Shown in pieces: positions 1 to 7,619 of a stretch of DNA of 64,000 nucleotides. The stretch lies in assembly GCF_024362365.1 (NCBI RefSeq), contig NZ_CP101464.1:2294001-2358000 (forward strand). Reading direction: 5' to 3'. Position numbers and translations under genes: made by a program. Each line of letters opens with the position of its first letter. The first letter of the stretch is position 1. This DNA is from Janibacter sp. CX7 (GTDB taxonomy: Bacteria > Actinomycetota > Actinomycetes > Actinomycetales > Dermatophilaceae). Under the pieces are notes generated by a model. The model saw nothing but the letters and a program-made list of their open reading frames with translations. It made no database searches and was not told the origin of the DNA.

Positions 1-506
1 TGCGGGACGATCCGCCCGGCGCGGGTCACCTGAAGGCCCATCCGCACGATCCGGCTCGGGTCGCGCTCGTCGACGAGCTTGGGAGCAGTCATGCCGACCC
101 CGCGGCCGGTCGCCGCGACGAGGCGGCGCAGCGCCTCGGGGTGGGGGCGTGCCCGCGAGGTGAGGATCCAGACGAGGTCGCGTCCGACGTCGGCCTTCGG
201 GAGCCGGTCGATCATCGCGGGGAGGATGCGCCGCAGACCGCGGCGGGGGCCCAGCGTCGTCGTCAGGACGTCGATGCCGGCCTCGTCGACCGGAGCGAGG
301 AGGTCGCTCGTGTCACCGAGCCCGTCGATGGCGCCGTCGACGAGGAGGAGTCGGTCCGGCAGTCGGTCCTGGGCGAGGAGGGCGCTCAGGACCTGGCCGG
401 TGGCTTCACGGGTGCGTGCGACGACGACCGCGGTGACGGTCGCCGGTGGGGCCGTCGTCCGCCGAGAGGGGGTGGCGGGGGTTGACGTGGGGCTGGGCTG
501 CGTCAC
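1..506 (-). CDS. Glycosyltransferase family 2-like protein, N-terminal part (runs off the window)
   Basis: Only the first 168 codons are present. The frame starts at a GTG (504-506) preceded by a GGCGAGG-like ribosome site and stays open to base 1. The product begins with a short polar tail and then a strand of the type TAVVVARTREATGQVLSALL, followed by LLVDGAIDGLG and DLVWILTSRARPHPEALRRL, the beta-alpha layout of the nucleotide-binding half of GT-A (GT2) enzymes. Large GT2-like membrane proteins commonly follow whiB2 in actinobacteria, which supports the call. It lies 14 bp downstream of whiB2 on the same strand and is probably co-transcribed. Substrate unknown; catalytic motifs are beyond the edge. 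Confidence 0.7.
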   Translation of the reverse strand, partial: MTQPSPTSTPATPSRRTTAPPATVTAVVVARTREATGQVLSALLAQDRLPDRLLLVDGAIDGLGDTSDLLAPVDEAGIDVLTTTLGPRRGLRRILPAMIDRLPKADVGRDLVWILTSRARPHPEALRRLVAATGRGVGMTAPKLVDERDPSRIVRMGLQVTRAGRIVP

Positions 507-520
507 GACCTCGCCGACGG

Positions 521-790
521 TCAGACCGCGCGCTTCTTGAGCTTGCGGCGCTCTCGCTCCGACAGGCCGCCCCAGATGCCGAAGCGCTCGTCGTGCTCGA
601 GGGCGTACTCGAGGCACTCCTGGCGCACCTCGCACCCGACGCAGACCTTCTTGGCCTCGCGGGTGGAGCCGCCCTTCTCCGGGAAGAAGGCCTCCGGGTC
701 CGTCTGGGCGCAGAGCGAACGCTCCTGCCAAGACAGCTCCGTGGACTCGTCGTCGATGTCACCACCGGTGATCAGCTGAAGTTCGTGCAT
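521..790 (-). CDS. whiB2: WhiB-family iron-sulfur transcription factor (WhiB2/WhmD type)
   Basis: Predicted 89-residue Wbl protein. It shows the four cluster cysteines (one in LCAQTD, two in VCVGC, one in QEC), the GIWGG turn and the basic tail ERRKLKK that contacts DNA. WhiB2/WhmD proteins bind a 4Fe-4S cluster, partner with the principal sigma factor and control septation and cell division genes. The start MHELQ (788-790) is chosen because GGAGG lies 4 nt upstream; a longer frame to 829 would put this ribosome site inside the gene. Its position next to a CofD-like gene and a glycosyltransferase matches actinobacterial whiB2 loci. Confidence 0.92.
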   Translation of the reverse strand: MHELQLITGGDIDDESTELSWQERSLCAQTDPEAFFPEKGGSTREAKKVCVGCEVRQECLEYALEHDERFGIWGGLSERERRKLKKRAV

Positions 791-966
791 GGTCCCTCCT
801 CGACCTCGGCACTCGACCCTGTACTTCACGTCACACCGTCTGGCGGCCTGACATGTCTGTAATTACATGCGTGTCATGCGTGCGTCGTCAAGCCGAGCAG
901 GCTATGGAGCGGCGAACGGTCCACCGCTGCACTGGCCTCCGACGCCCGGCTGAGAACATGTCTCCC

Positions 967-1794
967 ATGCGCATCACCGTGATCTCCGGCGGGCCCGCCG
1001 GCGCCCCCTTCGTCCGCGGCCTCGCCGACCACCTCGCCACCTCGCCCGGCGCCGACGAGGTGACCGTGGTGGCCAACACCGGCGACGACATCTCGCTCGG
1101 CGGGCTGCGCCTGTCCCCCGACGTCGACGGCCTGCTCGCCGCGCTCTCCGACGTCCCGTCGACCGCCGATACCTCCGTGGTCACCGACGAGCTCGGCGCC
1201 CTCGGCGTCCTGCCGGCGTGGTTCCCGGTCGCCGACCGCGAGGTCGCCACCCACCTCGCCCGCACCGCCTGGCTGGGCCGGGGCGCCACCCCGAGCGAGG
1301 TCACCGCACGCCTGGCCGAGCGGCACGGCCTCCCGGCGAAGGGGGTCCGGCTGCTGCCGATGAGCGACGTCCCCGTCGAGACGCACGTCGTCCTCGACGA
1401 CGAGGAGGGCCAGAGCGCCGTCCACGTGCAGCAGTGGCGTCACGAGCTCGGCCGCCCCGCCGCCACGCGCTTCGTCGTCGCGGGCATGGACCGCGCCGCC
1501 GCGGCCCCCGGCGTCCTCGACGCCGTCCGCGAGGCCGACCTCGTCGTCCTCGCCCCCGGCGACCCCGTGCTGTCGATCGGCATCGTCCTCGGTGTCCCCG
1601 GCGTCCGCGATGCCCTGCGCGGCACCTCGGCGAAGATCGTCGGCGTCACCCCCGACCTCACCGACCTCGGCCCCTCCCTCGCCGCCGTCGGCCTCGAGCC
1701 CACCGCCGACGCCGTCTCCGCCCTGTACCGCGACCTGCGCGCCACCTGGCTCCCCGCCGACGCCTCCCCCGCCGACGTCCTCACGCACGCCTGA
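967..1794 (+). CDS. Short, divergent CofD/FbiA-like 2-phospho-L-lactate transferase
   Basis: Predicted 275 residues, shorter than the roughly 310-330 usual for CofD/FbiA, which transfers a phospholactate-type moiety to the deazaflavin Fo in coenzyme F420 synthesis. Recognisable blocks are TVVANTGDD, LRLSPDVDGLL, WFPVADREVATHLART, LLPMSDVPVETHV, APGVLDAVREADLVVLAPGDPVLSIG and VPGVRDAL. The N-terminal glycine loop reads SGGPAGAPFVRG instead of the usual GG(V/T)GGAK, the tryptophan/aspartate-rich segment after YTLAG is shortened, and the C-terminal SPIIGG-type segment reads TPDLTDLG. No CofE/FbiB follows. A weak -10 (GAACAT) ends 7 nt before ATG 967, whereas ATG 958 has no such support. It may be an altered or non-F420 member. 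Confidence 0.7.
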   Translation: MRITVISGGPAGAPFVRGLADHLATSPGADEVTVVANTGDDISLGGLRLSPDVDGLLAALSDVPSTADTSVVTDELGALGVLPAWFPVADREVATHLARTAWLGRGATPSEVTARLAERHGLPAKGVRLLPMSDVPVETHVVLDDEEGQSAVHVQQWRHELGRPAATRFVVAGMDRAAAAPGVLDAVREADLVVLAPGDPVLSIGIVLGVPGVRDALRGTSAKIVGVTPDLTDLGPSLAAVGLEPTADAVSALYRDLRATWLPADASPADVLTHA

Positions 1795-1815
1795 CCCGCG
1801 GGTGCAGCTGAAGGA

Positions 1816-1927
1816 GCGGACGACACCGGGGTGGCCCGACTCATGGGCGAAGCCGGCCGACGGACCGACGCACGCTGCGGGGAGACCCGCCGGCTTCGTC
1901 CTTAGGGCCACCCCGGTCGTCGTCCGC
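1816..1927. repeat. 112-bp nested inverted repeat between convergent genes
   Basis: An outer arm at 1816-1837 (ending GACACCGGGGTGGCCC) pairs with 1905-1927 (starting GGGCCACCCCGGTCGTC) with one bulge, and an inner arm GAAGCCGGC (1849-1857) pairs with GCCGGCTTC (1889-1897). It fills the gap between the CofD-like gene and the convergent glycosylase. It could act as a bidirectional terminator but is much larger than needed, so a small mobile element or structured RNA is also possible. Confidence 0.6.
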
Positions 1928-1951
1928 GACGGAGACCGATCCGACCCGGGC

Positions 1952-2878
1952 TCAGAAGCGCGTCGGGAGGTGCGTGGGCAGGGAGCGGCGCGGGCCGCGT
2001 CGGGGTCGGTGGCCGGCGGTGGCGGTGATGACGACCTGGGCCCGGTAGCGCTGACCGGCGTAGGGCTCGAGCAGCTCGGCCATGCGGGCGTCGTCGCCGA
2101 CGACGCCGTCGAGGGCGAGGGTGACGTCCTTGGCGACGTGGTAGTCGCCGAAGCTCGGTGAGTCGGCGTCGCCCAGTGCCCGCTGGGCGACCTCCGCAGC
2201 GGTCCAGACGCCGACGCCGGGGAGCGAGCGCATCCGCGCGTGGGCCTGCTCCAGCGGCAGGTCGGCGCACTCGTCGAGGCGACCGGCGACCCGCATCGCG
2301 GTGACGACGACCCGCGAGCGGGCGCCGTCGACGCCGGCGCGCAGCCACGCCCACGACGGGATCCGGGCCCACTCCGCGGCGGTCGGCGGGCAGACGAGAC
2401 CGAGCTCCTCCCCCGGCCCGGGCGCCGGCGAGCCGAAGCGCCGCACCAGCTGCCGCTGGCTGCTGAAGGCCTCGCGACCGGTGACCTTCTGCTCGAGGAC
2501 GGAGCACACGAGCATCTGGGCGACGAGCCCGTTGGCCGGGACCCGCCAGGTGCGCAGCCGCGGCCACCCACGCGCGACGAGGTCGTGGTGCGGGACGAAG
2601 CCGCTCGGGTCGTCGCGCCCCCCGACGAGGTCCGGCAGCCGGTCGAGGATCCAGTCGGCACCGTCTCCCCACGCCGAGGCGACGACCTCACCCCCTTCGT
2701 CGGTCAGGAGCAGGGTCACCGTGCCCGCCGGCGTCGTCCACGCGAACCACCAGTCGCGGCCCGCCCGGTGGCTCGTCGGGTCACCGCCACCCCGGACGAA
2801 GGGGGGCAGCACCAGTCCGAGGTCGACGGGCGCGGGCGGGCGGTGGCACCGCGTCGTCGGGTCGGGGTGGCTGGTCAC
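1952..2878 (-). CDS. DNA-3-methyladenine glycosylase II family protein (AlkA-like HhH-GPD)
   Basis: The product has about 308 residues and a helix-hairpin-helix glycosylase core: the hairpin SLPGVGVWTAAEVAQ followed by ALGDADSPSFGDYHVAKDV, whose GDYH aspartate fits the catalytic position of AlkA/HhH-GPD enzymes. These excise alkylated purines to start base-excision repair. A poorly conserved N-terminal domain precedes the core. I place the start at GTG 2878 because CACAAT (complement of 2886-2891) ends 7 nt upstream, the leaderless spacing seen across this window; an ATG at 2908 would add ten residues and leave almost no room for divergent promoters. Such genes often sit near whiB2/cofD in actinobacteria. 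Confidence 0.82.
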   Translation of the reverse strand: MTSHPDPTTRCHRPPAPVDLGLVLPPFVRGGGDPTSHRAGRDWWFAWTTPAGTVTLLLTDEGGEVVASAWGDGADWILDRLPDLVGGRDDPSGFVPHHDLVARGWPRLRTWRVPANGLVAQMLVCSVLEQKVTGREAFSSQRQLVRRFGSPAPGPGEELGLVCPPTAAEWARIPSWAWLRAGVDGARSRVVVTAMRVAGRLDECADLPLEQAHARMRSLPGVGVWTAAEVAQRALGDADSPSFGDYHVAKDVTLALDGVVGDDARMAELLEPYAGQRYRAQVVITATAGHRPRRGPRRSLPTHLPTRF

Positions 2879-2885
2879 GCCGACG

Positions 2886-2913
2886 ATTGTGCCGGTCGCA
2901 GGTGACATAGCGT
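2886..2913. promoter_or_regulatory. Divergent leaderless -10 boxes
   Basis: TAGCGT (2908-2913) ends 6 nt before the ATG at 2920 on the plus strand. On the minus strand CACAAT (complement of 2886-2891) ends 7 nt before GTG 2878. Neither gene has a ribosome-binding site, so both transcripts are predicted to begin at or next to the start codon. Confidence 0.5.
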
Positions 2914-2919
2914 GAGGCC

Positions 2920-3738
2920 ATGCGACCGACCGAGCACGTGCTCGACATGTTCGCGGTGCCGGGCGCCCTCGAGCCCGTGACCGGCGGGCAGGGCCGCAGT
3001 GTGCGCGCCGGCGACCTGCTCCTCTCCCCCGGCCGCGAGCCGCGCGTCCAGGACCGGCTCAGCCCACCGCTCGCCCGGCTCGCCGTCGAGCTCGACACCC
3101 GGCCCGGGCGGGACCACCGGGACCTGCGGATCGCGATGCCGGTGCCCGCGCGCGACGGCAGCTGGGTCGTCGACGGGTGGGCCGCCACGCGCTACGAGCC
3201 CGGCACCCTCCCGCTCACCGACCTCACGGCCACGCTCGCGGTCGGTGCCGTGCTGCACGCGGAGCTCGCCCGGGCGGTCACCGCGTGGCCCCTCGGCGAC
3301 GAGCCACCGATAGGACGCTGGGCCGTGGCCGAGCGGGTGGCCTTCGGCGAACGCCCGCTCCCCGACGACGCCCTCGACGCGGAGGGCCGGGACCTGCTCG
3401 CCCGCCTGGCCGCAGCCCGTGACGACACCGACCTCGGGCCCGCGCAGCTCGTCCACGGCGACCTCGCCGGCAACGTCCTGCTCGACCCGCAGGGGGCCCC
3501 GGTCGTCATCGACGTCTCGCCCTACTGGCGGCCGGCGCTGTGGGCGCAGGCCGTCGCGGTGCTCGACGCGGTCATGCGCTCCCTCGCACCCGCACACGTC
3601 ATGGACGAGTGGGCCACCGGTCGGCGCGGGCAGGCGATGCTGCGGGCGGCGATCTTCCGCCTCCTCAGCGACCGACCGGCGGACCTGCCCGCCTACGAGT
3701 CGGCACTCGGCTCGCTGCTCGCGAGGAGTGCGCGCTGA
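2920..3738 (+). CDS. TIGR02569 family protein (aminoglycoside phosphotransferase-like fold)
   Basis: A 272-residue actinobacterial protein of unknown role. The motif LVHGDLAGNVLLD followed by VVIDVSPYWRP near residues 185-210 matches the HGDxxxxN and Asp metal loops of aminoglycoside phosphotransferase/choline-kinase-like enzymes, and the conserved DVSPYWRP is a signature of TIGR02569. The family is restricted to actinobacteria, so a kinase acting on an unidentified small molecule is plausible but unproven. The start is the ATG set 6 nt after TAGCGT, a leaderless arrangement, diverging from the glycosylase gene. Confidence 0.85.
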   Translation: MRPTEHVLDMFAVPGALEPVTGGQGRSVRAGDLLLSPGREPRVQDRLSPPLARLAVELDTRPGRDHRDLRIAMPVPARDGSWVVDGWAATRYEPGTLPLTDLTATLAVGAVLHAELARAVTAWPLGDEPPIGRWAVAERVAFGERPLPDDALDAEGRDLLARLAAARDDTDLGPAQLVHGDLAGNVLLDPQGAPVVIDVSPYWRPALWAQAVAVLDAVMRSLAPAHVMDEWATGRRGQAMLRAAIFRLLSDRPADLPAYESALGSLLARSAR

Positions 3739-3808
3739 CCCGTGTCACCCCGCGCGGGCCCGTGTCACCCCAAACGGTGACGCGGGCGCGCAGAGGGTGA
3801 CACGGGTC
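3737..3808. repeat. 72-bp GTGTCACCC-type inverted repeat between convergent genes
   Basis: Outer arms GACCCGTGTCACCC (3737-3750) and GGGTGACACGGGTC (3795-3808) are perfectly complementary. An inner pair of related CCCGTGTCACC / GGTGACGCGGG arms surrounds a CCAAAC loop, giving four copies of the same core. It overlaps the stop codon of the TIGR02569 gene and ends 7 bp before the convergent methyltransferase stop, so it can terminate both transcripts; the duplicated core looks like a dispersed repeat. Confidence 0.6.
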
Positions 3809-3815
3809 GGTCTGG

Positions 3816-4664
3816 TCAGCGCTTGCGGAAGGTCAGCAGGATGAAGGTGTAGTCGAGGTCGACCCTCGACCAGTGCACCGGGCGTTCGCTGTGCGCCAGC
3901 GTCGCGTCGTCGACGGTGCCGACGAGCTCGAGACCGTGGCGGTCGGCGAGCGCGACGAGCTCGCGGATCTCCTCGGGCGAGAAGATGTGGACCTGCGAGC
4001 CGTAGATGACCTTGCCCGTCGTGTCCGGCGGGTCCTGGTCGTAGTCGGTCGAGACGACGAGCACGCCACCGGGGCGCAGCAGGCGCGCCGACTCGGAGAC
4101 GAAGCCCTCGAGCGGCACGCCGTGCTCGATGACCGACATGCACGTGATCGCGTCGAGGTGGGCCGTCGGCAGACCCGTGTCGGTGACGTCGCCGTAGCGG
4201 AAGGCCACCCCGTCGCGGGTCACCTGCGACCCGAACTCGAGGTTGATGCCGATGAGCGAGCCGGGCGCGGCACCGAAACCGTAGAGCCGCAGCCACGGCA
4301 GCACCGGCGAGTAGCGGGCGCTGCCGGCGTCCATGACCCGCGCGCTGCGGGTGCCGTCGTCGGCGAGGTCGAGGACGGCGGCGACGGCGCCGAGGGCGTC
4401 CCAGTTCTTCGGCAGGTCACGGTGCAGCGGCAGGCGCAGGCGCTTGGCCTCGGCGACGGCCCGCCGCCACGTCGCGCCGTCGGTGAGCACGGCGGTCGGC
4501 GGCACGGTCGTCGGCGCGGGACGACCCCCCTTCGCCCGGGCCTCGAGCCGTCGCTGGACGGCGACCCGACCCCACAGGAGGTGCTCGGCCCCGCGCTTGG
4601 CGACGGCCAGCAGACGCCCGCCGGGGGGCGCCGCGACCTGGCCGGAGGTCGTGGGATCGGACAT
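3816..4664 (-). CDS. Class I SAM-dependent methyltransferase
   Basis: Predicted 282 residues. The Rossmann core includes ARVMDAGSARYSPVLPWL (motif I region), CMSVIEHGVPLEGFVSESARLLRPGGVLVVSTDY (motifs of the class I methyltransferase fold) and a terminal YTFILLTFRKR strand. The acceptor is unknown. The ATG at 4662-4664 has AAGGAG 8 nt upstream and lies 2 nt beyond the stop of the UPF0104 gene, so translation is probably coupled. As the last gene of a four-gene minus-strand glycan operon it may methylate a surface sugar or a related intermediate; this is inference from context. Confidence 0.82.
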   Translation of the reverse strand: MSDPTTSGQVAAPPGGRLLAVAKRGAEHLLWGRVAVQRRLEARAKGGRPAPTTVPPTAVLTDGATWRRAVAEAKRLRLPLHRDLPKNWDALGAVAAVLDLADDGTRSARVMDAGSARYSPVLPWLRLYGFGAAPGSLIGINLEFGSQVTRDGVAFRYGDVTDTGLPTAHLDAITCMSVIEHGVPLEGFVSESARLLRPGGVLVVSTDYDQDPPDTTGKVIYGSQVHIFSPEEIRELVALADRHGLELVGTVDDATLAHSERPVHWSRVDLDYTFILLTFRKR

Positions 4665-4666
4665 GG

Positions 4667-5689
4667 TCAGTCTCCTTGCGGGGAGGGTGTCGGGTCGGGG
4701 CCCGCCGTCCCGGGGGACGAAGGGAGCAGATGGTGCGTCTTCGCCCAGAGCCAGCCGATGGCCGCCCACACGACGTCCGCGAGGACGGTGAGGAATCGGG
4801 CGACGACGACGACGGCCGTCGCCGCGGACACCGGCATCGTCGTCGCCAGCAGCACGACGAGGACGACGTCGCGCACGCCGACGCCGGCGGGCACGACGAT
4901 GCTGAACATCCCGATCCCGGCCGCGAGCAGGTAGCCCGAGACGGCGACGAGGAGCAGGCGGGAGGCGTCGGCGTCGTCGGGCGCGAGGTTGCGCGCCATG
5001 ACCCACACCGACAGGCCGCCGACGAGCCACGAGGTGGCGAACCACAGGCTCGACAGGCCGACCGCAGCGTGGGTGAGGTCGTGCTCGAGCGGGTCGCGGC
5101 GCAGCAGGCGAAGCATCGTGCGGATGCCGAGGTTGAGCACCGGGGGCCACAGCAGCACCCCGAGGACGGCGATGATGGCCAGCAGGACCCACCACGGCAC
5201 GACCGCGTCGCCGCGGGTGAGCAGCACCGGCAGTGCCGGCAGGCCGAGGATCATGCCGGTGAGCGCGGAGAGGGCGATCGTCAGCAGGCCGACGATCGCC
5301 GTGCGTCGCCGGGGCACGCCGAGCCGGTGGGCCATGTCGGTCTGGACGACGACCGACCACACCGAGCCGGGCAGGTACTTGCCGAGCTGGCCGACGAAGA
5401 AGACCCCGCTCGCCGGCGCGATGTGCAGCCGTGAGCCGAGGTCGGCGAGCAGCACCCGCCACCCGAGCACCGTGAAGAAGGGCGAGAGCATCGCCAGGCC
5501 GGTCGCGGCGAGGAGGGTCACGGGTCCGATGCGTCCGAGGTCGCCGCGCACCTCGGCCCAGTTGCGCCACAGCGCGATGCCGACGGCGACGAGGACGAGG
5601 ACGAGGAAGCCGATGCGCAGCACGTCGAGCGCGCGCTTGCGCGTCGTGCGCCCGGGCGCCGGGGGCGCCCCCGCCTCGTCGCGGTTCAT
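4667..5689 (-). CDS. UPF0104/lysylphosphatidylglycerol synthase TM-region family membrane protein
   Basis: A 340-residue integral membrane protein with about eight hydrophobic segments. It carries the family pattern around LGWRVLLADLG and FFVGQLGKYLPGSVWSVVVQ, then VPAGVGVRDVVLVVLL near the end. Related proteins share the membrane domain of MprF and are often found in glycan clusters, where a lipid or polyprenyl-linked transport role is suspected. The start codon overlaps the stop of the upstream GT4 gene by 4 nt (ATGA), so the two are translationally coupled. The C-terminus is a short proline-rich tail. Confidence 0.85.
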   Translation of the reverse strand: MNRDEAGAPPAPGRTTRKRALDVLRIGFLVLVLVAVGIALWRNWAEVRGDLGRIGPVTLLAATGLAMLSPFFTVLGWRVLLADLGSRLHIAPASGVFFVGQLGKYLPGSVWSVVVQTDMAHRLGVPRRRTAIVGLLTIALSALTGMILGLPALPVLLTRGDAVVPWWVLLAIIAVLGVLLWPPVLNLGIRTMLRLLRRDPLEHDLTHAAVGLSSLWFATSWLVGGLSVWVMARNLAPDDADASRLLLVAVSGYLLAAGIGMFSIVVPAGVGVRDVVLVVLLATTMPVSAATAVVVVARFLTVLADVVWAAIGWLWAKTHHLLPSSPGTAGPDPTPSPQGD

Positions 5690-7587
5690 CGGCGTCGCAG
5701 GGTGAGCCGGACGAGGGCGTGCGCCGCGTCGGGGTCGGCGCTCACGCGCGAGGCGTGCCGCAGCCGGGCCGTGAGGTCTCCGTCGACGTCGCCGACGAGG
5801 GCGAAGCCGACGTCGGCCGCGCGCGCGATGACCGCCCGCAGGTCGGCCGCTCCGCCGATGACGTCGTCGCCCTGACCACCCACGGGCAGGGTCAGGCACA
5901 GCAGGCCGCCGGAGCGCAGCGCCCACCCGGCCTGGGTGAAGGTCTCGTCGATGTCGGCGGCGGAGGCGTCGTCCGGGTGCAGCCGGGTGACGACGTCGAG
6001 GGTCGCGGTGTCGACGTCGAGCAGCGTCATCGACGAGCGGGCGCCGGTGAGCTCGACCTCGACCGGCGCGTAGCCGGCGGCCCGGGCCCAGCGGCCGAAG
6101 GGGGACCCGCTGCCGGATGCGTCGATGATCAGGGCCTCGCGCCGGCCCTCGTCGCGCATGCCGATGAGCACCTCGAGGGCACCGAGCGCGGCCCACTCGC
6201 TGATCTCGTCGGCGCCGCGCGGCAGGCCGAGGTCGCGGGCCAGCTCGCGGGCGCGGCGGGCCTCGTCGTCGTGGGCGAGGACGTCGGTGGCGCGCAACCA
6301 CGAGGGGAAGTCGCCGGGGGTCAGCTCGAGGCGCGGGCGCCGCCGGTCGCGGGCGAGCCGGGCGAGGGCGACGACGTCCTCGGCGCGGTCGGCGACGCGC
6401 CCCAGGCGCGACTGGCGTCGCACGGGCGCGGCGAGCGTCGGGTCGGCGAGGACGTCGGGGGCGCTCAGGGCCTCGAGGGTGCCGACGTAGCGGGCCCAGG
6501 GGGCCTGCAGGTCGGGTGGGGTGACCCCGGCGCGCAGGCGGGCGACCTCGTCGGGGTCGCGCAGCCGCTCGAGCACGGCGACGATCGCGTCCTCGTCCTC
6601 GGGCGGCACGAGGTGCCCGTCGACGCCGTCGTCGACCTGGTCGCCGAAGGTCCCCACGTCGGAGGCGAGGACGGCCAGCCCGTGCTGGTGCGCGAGCAGG
6701 ACATTTTGGCTCGCGGTGGCGCTGCGATAGGTGAGGGAGAGCACGTCGTGCTGCGCGAGCAGCGGGGCGATCCGCTCGGCGGGGACGTAGCCGCTGTGGA
6801 TCTGCACCCGGTCGCGCAGGCTGCGGTGCTCGGCCAGCCGCCGGATCTCGTCGCCGGCGTCGCCCCAGATCTCCCCTGCGACGGTGAGCGTCACGTCGGG
6901 CACGCGGAGCATCGCCCGCATGAGGACGTCGATGCCCTTGTAGCCCCGCACGAGGCCGAGGGCGAGCAGCCGGGCCGGGCCGCGGTGCTCGGGGCGCTCG
7001 ACGGGCTCGCCGCCCGGCAGGTGCGGCGGCAGGTCGGTGACGACGACGTGCTCGGCGTCGAGCTCGCGGGCGAGCCGGGACTGCTCGGCGGAGTGGACGA
7101 CGACCGCGTCGACCCGGCGGAAGAAGGTGCGCATGAGCGCCGCGTCACCGGGGTGCGGCTCGTGCGGCAGGACGTTGTGCGCGATGACGACGCTGCGCGG
7201 CCCGCGCCCGGTCATCGCGGTGCGCCCGACGCCGGCGGCCCGCAGCAGGGTGAGGTGCAGCGGCACGACGGGCGGGATGACGTGCACGACGACGATGATG
7301 TCGACGTCGCGCAGCCGCCGCCCGGCCCGCACGAGCGAGTCGGGGCGGGCCCACGACAGCGCCCGCACCGTGCGGGGGAAGGGCGGCACGTCCGGGTCCC
7401 CCGAGCTCGGCACGGACTGCTCGCCGGGGTAGAAGAAGCTCGGGTAGAGGTGGCTCCACGACACGAGCGTCACGTCGTGACCGGCCGCCTCGAGCTCGTG
7501 GGCGAGGGTCGTCGTGTGCGAGGCGACGCCGCCCTTGTAGGGGTGCGTCGGCCCGACGACCGCGATCTTCAACGTGGCGTCATCCAT
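5686..7587 (-). CDS. GT4 glycosyltransferase with a C-terminal methyltransferase-like domain
   Basis: The 633-residue product has two parts. Residues 1 to about 385 form a GT-B glycosyltransferase of family 4: the glycine loop VGPTHPYKGGVASHTTTLAHEL, then LLALGLVRGYKGIDVLMRAM and GLAVLASDVGTFGDQVDDGVDGHLVPPEDEDAI, which binds the sugar nucleotide. Residues about 430-633 resemble a Rossmann fold (LEVLIGMRDEGRREALIIDASGSG, LRSGGLLCLTLPVGG) reminiscent of a degenerate SAM methyltransferase. TAGGCT lies 9 nt before the ATG at 7587, so the gene may also have its own promoter inside the operon. The donor and acceptor sugars cannot be read from the sequence. Confidence 0.85.
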   Translation of the reverse strand: MDDATLKIAVVGPTHPYKGGVASHTTTLAHELEAAGHDVTLVSWSHLYPSFFYPGEQSVPSSGDPDVPPFPRTVRALSWARPDSLVRAGRRLRDVDIIVVVHVIPPVVPLHLTLLRAAGVGRTAMTGRGPRSVVIAHNVLPHEPHPGDAALMRTFFRRVDAVVVHSAEQSRLARELDAEHVVVTDLPPHLPGGEPVERPEHRGPARLLALGLVRGYKGIDVLMRAMLRVPDVTLTVAGEIWGDAGDEIRRLAEHRSLRDRVQIHSGYVPAERIAPLLAQHDVLSLTYRSATASQNVLLAHQHGLAVLASDVGTFGDQVDDGVDGHLVPPEDEDAIVAVLERLRDPDEVARLRAGVTPPDLQAPWARYVGTLEALSAPDVLADPTLAAPVRRQSRLGRVADRAEDVVALARLARDRRRPRLELTPGDFPSWLRATDVLAHDDEARRARELARDLGLPRGADEISEWAALGALEVLIGMRDEGRREALIIDASGSGSPFGRWARAAGYAPVEVELTGARSSMTLLDVDTATLDVVTRLHPDDASAADIDETFTQAGWALRSGGLLCLTLPVGGQGDDVIGGAADLRAVIARAADVGFALVGDVDGDLTARLRHASRVSADPDAAHALVRLTLRRR

Positions 7588-7619
7588 GTCGTGGGCAGCC
7601 TATGCGACGGTCCCCCGGG

